This document shows, one piece after another, positions 14,865 to 16,425 of a stretch of 16,425 nucleotides of DNA. The position numbers and the translations under genes are program-made. The number at the start of each line of letters is the position of its first letter. The first letter of the stretch is position 1. Source of the stretch: Candidatus Pelagibacter sp. (GTDB lineage Bacteria > Pseudomonadota > Alphaproteobacteria > Pelagibacterales > Pelagibacteraceae); contig JAOIXS010000019.1 in NCBI GenBank assembly GCA_028225715.1, positions 1-16,425 of the forward strand, read 5' to 3'. Under the pieces are notes generated by a model. It saw only the letters and a list, made by a program, of their open reading frames with translations. It was not told where the DNA came from and did no database searches.

Positions 14865-16151
14865 ATGGATGATTTTAAAGTTAAAGATATATCGCTAGCA
14901 GACTTTGGAAGAAAAGAAATTTCAATAGCTGAAAGTGAAATGCCTGGTCTAATGGCATTAAGAGAAGAATATTCAGGAAAAGCACCTTTAAAAGGAGCAA
15001 GAATATTGGGATGTCTTCATATGACAATTCAAACAGCAGTTTTAATTGAAACTTTAGTAGAGCTTGGAGCAGAAGTTAGATGGTCTTCTTGTAATATCTT
15101 TTCAACACAAGATCATGCTGCTGCAGCAATAGCTAAAGCAGGAATACCAGTTTTTGCTTGGAAAGGTGAAACTGAAGAGGAAGCTGTATGGTGCATAAGA
15201 CAAACAATAGAAGGTAAAAAAGACTGGAAAGCAAACATGCTATTAGATGATGGTGGTGATTTAACTGCAATGATGCACAGTGATTACAAAGATTTGTTAA
15301 AAGAAGTAAAAGGTGTTTCAGAAGAAACAACAACTGGAATTAAAGCATTAAACAAAATGGAAAAAGATGGAACATTAATAATTCCAGCAATTAACGTTAA
15401 TGACTCAGTTACAAAATCAAAATTTGATAACCTATATGGTTGTAGAGAAAGTTTAGTAGATGGAATTAGAAGAGCCACAGATGTAATGATGTCTGGTAAA
15501 GTTGCAATTGTTGCAGGCTTTGGTGATGTTGGAAAGGGGAGTGCTGCATCTTTAAGACAAAGTGGTGCAAGAGTTATGGTTACAGAAGCAGATCCAATTT
15601 GTGCACTCCAAGCAGCAATGGAAGGCTATGAAGTAGTTTTAATGGATGAAGCAATAAGCAAAGCAGATATTGTTGTTACAGCTACAGGCAATATAGACAT
15701 TGTTACAGCAGATCATATGAGAAATATGAAAGATAGAGCGATACTATGTAATATTGGTCACTTTGATAACGAAATTCAAGTAGAAGCTTTAAAAAATTAT
15801 AAATGGACAGAGGTAAAACCAGAAGTTGATGAAATAGAATTGGTTGATGGAAAGAGAATTATTCTTTTAGCTAAAGGTAGATTGGTTAATTTAGGTTGTG
15901 CAACAGGGCATCCAAGTTTTGTAATGAGTGCATCATTTACAAACCAAGTAATGGCACAAATAGAACTTTGGGATAATCATAAAAATTATGAAAATAAAGT
16001 TTACGTGTTACCAAAATCACTAGATGAAAAAGTAGCAATGCTTCACTTAAAAAAAGTAGGAGCAAAACTTACAAAACTATCAAAAGACCAAGCTGACTAT
16101 ATAAGTGTTGAAACAGAAGGTCCATTCAAGCCAGATGCTTATCGCTACTAA
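14865..16151 (+). CDS. ahcY: Adenosylhomocysteinase (S-adenosyl-L-homocysteine hydrolase)
   Basis: A cytoplasmic NAD-dependent enzyme that splits S-adenosylhomocysteine into homocysteine and adenosine, clearing the inhibitory product of SAM-dependent methylation. It is 428 residues, close to the human enzyme (432). Visible signatures are [10 protein letters not shown] with His52, [15 protein letters not shown] (74-88), Asp129 in LLDDGGDLT, Glu154 in SEETTTG, Lys184 and Asp188 in SVTKSKFDN, and the NAD-binding glycine loop GFGDVGKG (218-225). The C terminus PDAYRY is the usual family ending (PDxYRY). The coding sequence overlaps the following tsaE start by 17 bases. It sits directly after chvG, where many alphaproteobacteria have PTS-related genes in between. 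Confidence 0.97.
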   Translation: MDDFKVKDISLADFGRKEISIAESEMPGLMALREEYSGKAPLKGARILGCLHMTIQTAVLIETLVELGAEVRWSSCNIFSTQDHAAAAIAKAGIPVFAWKGETEEEAVWCIRQTIEGKKDWKANMLLDDGGDLTAMMHSDYKDLLKEVKGVSEETTTGIKALNKMEKDGTLIIPAINVNDSVTKSKFDNLYGCRESLVDGIRRATDVMMSGKVAIVAGFGDVGKGSAASLRQSGARVMVTEADPICALQAAMEGYEVVLMDEAISKADIVVTATGNIDIVTADHMRNMKDRAILCNIGHFDNEIQVEALKNYKWTEVKPEVDEIELVDGKRIILLAKGRLVNLGCATGHPSFVMSASFTNQVMAQIELWDNHKNYENKVYVLPKSLDEKVAMLHLKKVGAKLTKLSKDQADYISVETEGPFKPDAYRY

Positions 16152-16425
16152 TAGCGAAAAAATAGACATCTCCTTAGAAGATAAAACATCTGAGTTAGCT
16201 AAAAGTTTTTCAAGATCATTGCATAAAGGAGATGTAGTTTATTTTCATGGAGAAATAGGAGTAGGAAAAACAACATTTATAAGACACCTCATTAATAATC
16301 TTCAACAATTAAATAAAATAAATTTAACTGAAGTTACTAGCCCAACATTTAATTTGGTAAATGAATATGATGTTGGAAATTTTATAATACAGCATTATGA
16401 TTTGTACAGGTTAACTGACTATAGT
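16135..16425 (+). CDS. tsaE: tRNA threonylcarbamoyladenosine biosynthesis ATPase TsaE, N-terminal part (runs off right edge)
   Basis: My translation from the ATG at 16135 stays open for 97 codons to the window edge, so the end is missing. It matches TsaE (YjeE), the small P-loop ATPase that works with TsaB and TsaD to make t6A at position 37 of ANN-decoding tRNAs. Walker A is GEIGVGKTT at about residues 39-47. [11 protein letters not shown] (68-78) and HYDLYRL (87-93) are the family's conserved downstream motifs. The start lies inside the ahcY 3' end in another frame (17-base overlap), which suggests cotranscription. A later start is unlikely because the N-terminal strand before the P-loop would be shortened. 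Confidence 0.9.
   Translation, partial: MLIATNSEKIDISLEDKTSELAKSFSRSLHKGDVVYFHGEIGVGKTTFIRHLINNLQQLNKINLTEVTSPTFNLVNEYDVGNFIIQHYDLYRLTDYS

Noticed and set aside
15133..15478. Two overlapping reverse-strand open frames inside ahcY
   Set aside because: Antisense to strongly conserved ahcY; the Leu/His-rich translations mirror its codon use and show no domain.

Overview
The window reads as chromosomal DNA from a streamlined, AT-rich marine alphaproteobacterium of the SAR11 / Pelagibacter type. I infer this from very low GC, heavy Lys/Ile/Asn codon use, a class I lysyl-tRNA synthetase, the alphaproteobacterial regulators RegA/ActR and ChvG-ChvI, and extreme compaction. Only about 440 of 16,425 bases lie between genes, the largest gap is about 150 bases, and eight neighbouring gene pairs overlap. 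I see no mobile element, CRISPR array, tRNA, rRNA or phage gene.

Layout, left to right. A minus-strand trkH (K+ uptake) runs off the left edge. A plus-strand group follows: lysK (class I LysRS) and pyrD (quinone-linked dihydroorotate dehydrogenase) overlapping by one base, then rpmB (ribosomal protein L28) and yhhQ (queuosine-precursor transporter), also overlapping by one base. Converging on these is a minus-strand polyamine operon transcribed odc (fold-III ornithine/lysine decarboxylase) -> deoxyhypusine-synthase-family enzyme -> agmatinase-family ureohydrolase, with overlapping junctions. Diverging from odc is regA, a redox-type response regulator. It converges on a minus-strand pair, an ABC-2-type ATPase gene followed by bioY (biotin transporter). 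Diverging from the ATPase gene are polA (complete three-domain DNA polymerase I), then chvI-chvG (response regulator and histidine kinase), ahcY (S-adenosylhomocysteine hydrolase) and the start of tsaE (t6A tRNA modification), which runs off the right edge.

Functionally these are mostly core housekeeping genes. The most interesting parts are the compact polyamine operon built around a deoxyhypusine-synthase homologue with a conserved catalytic lysine; a ChvI receiver domain whose usual Lys-Pro loop is altered; a chvG-ahcY-tsaE arrangement that looks like the rhizobial chvIG-hprK-PTS-ahcY cluster with its phosphotransferase genes removed; and several promoter-like sequences whose -10 boxes lie only 4-13 bases before a start codon, suggesting leaderless or nearly leaderless mRNAs. 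I did not find a clearly new multi-gene system.
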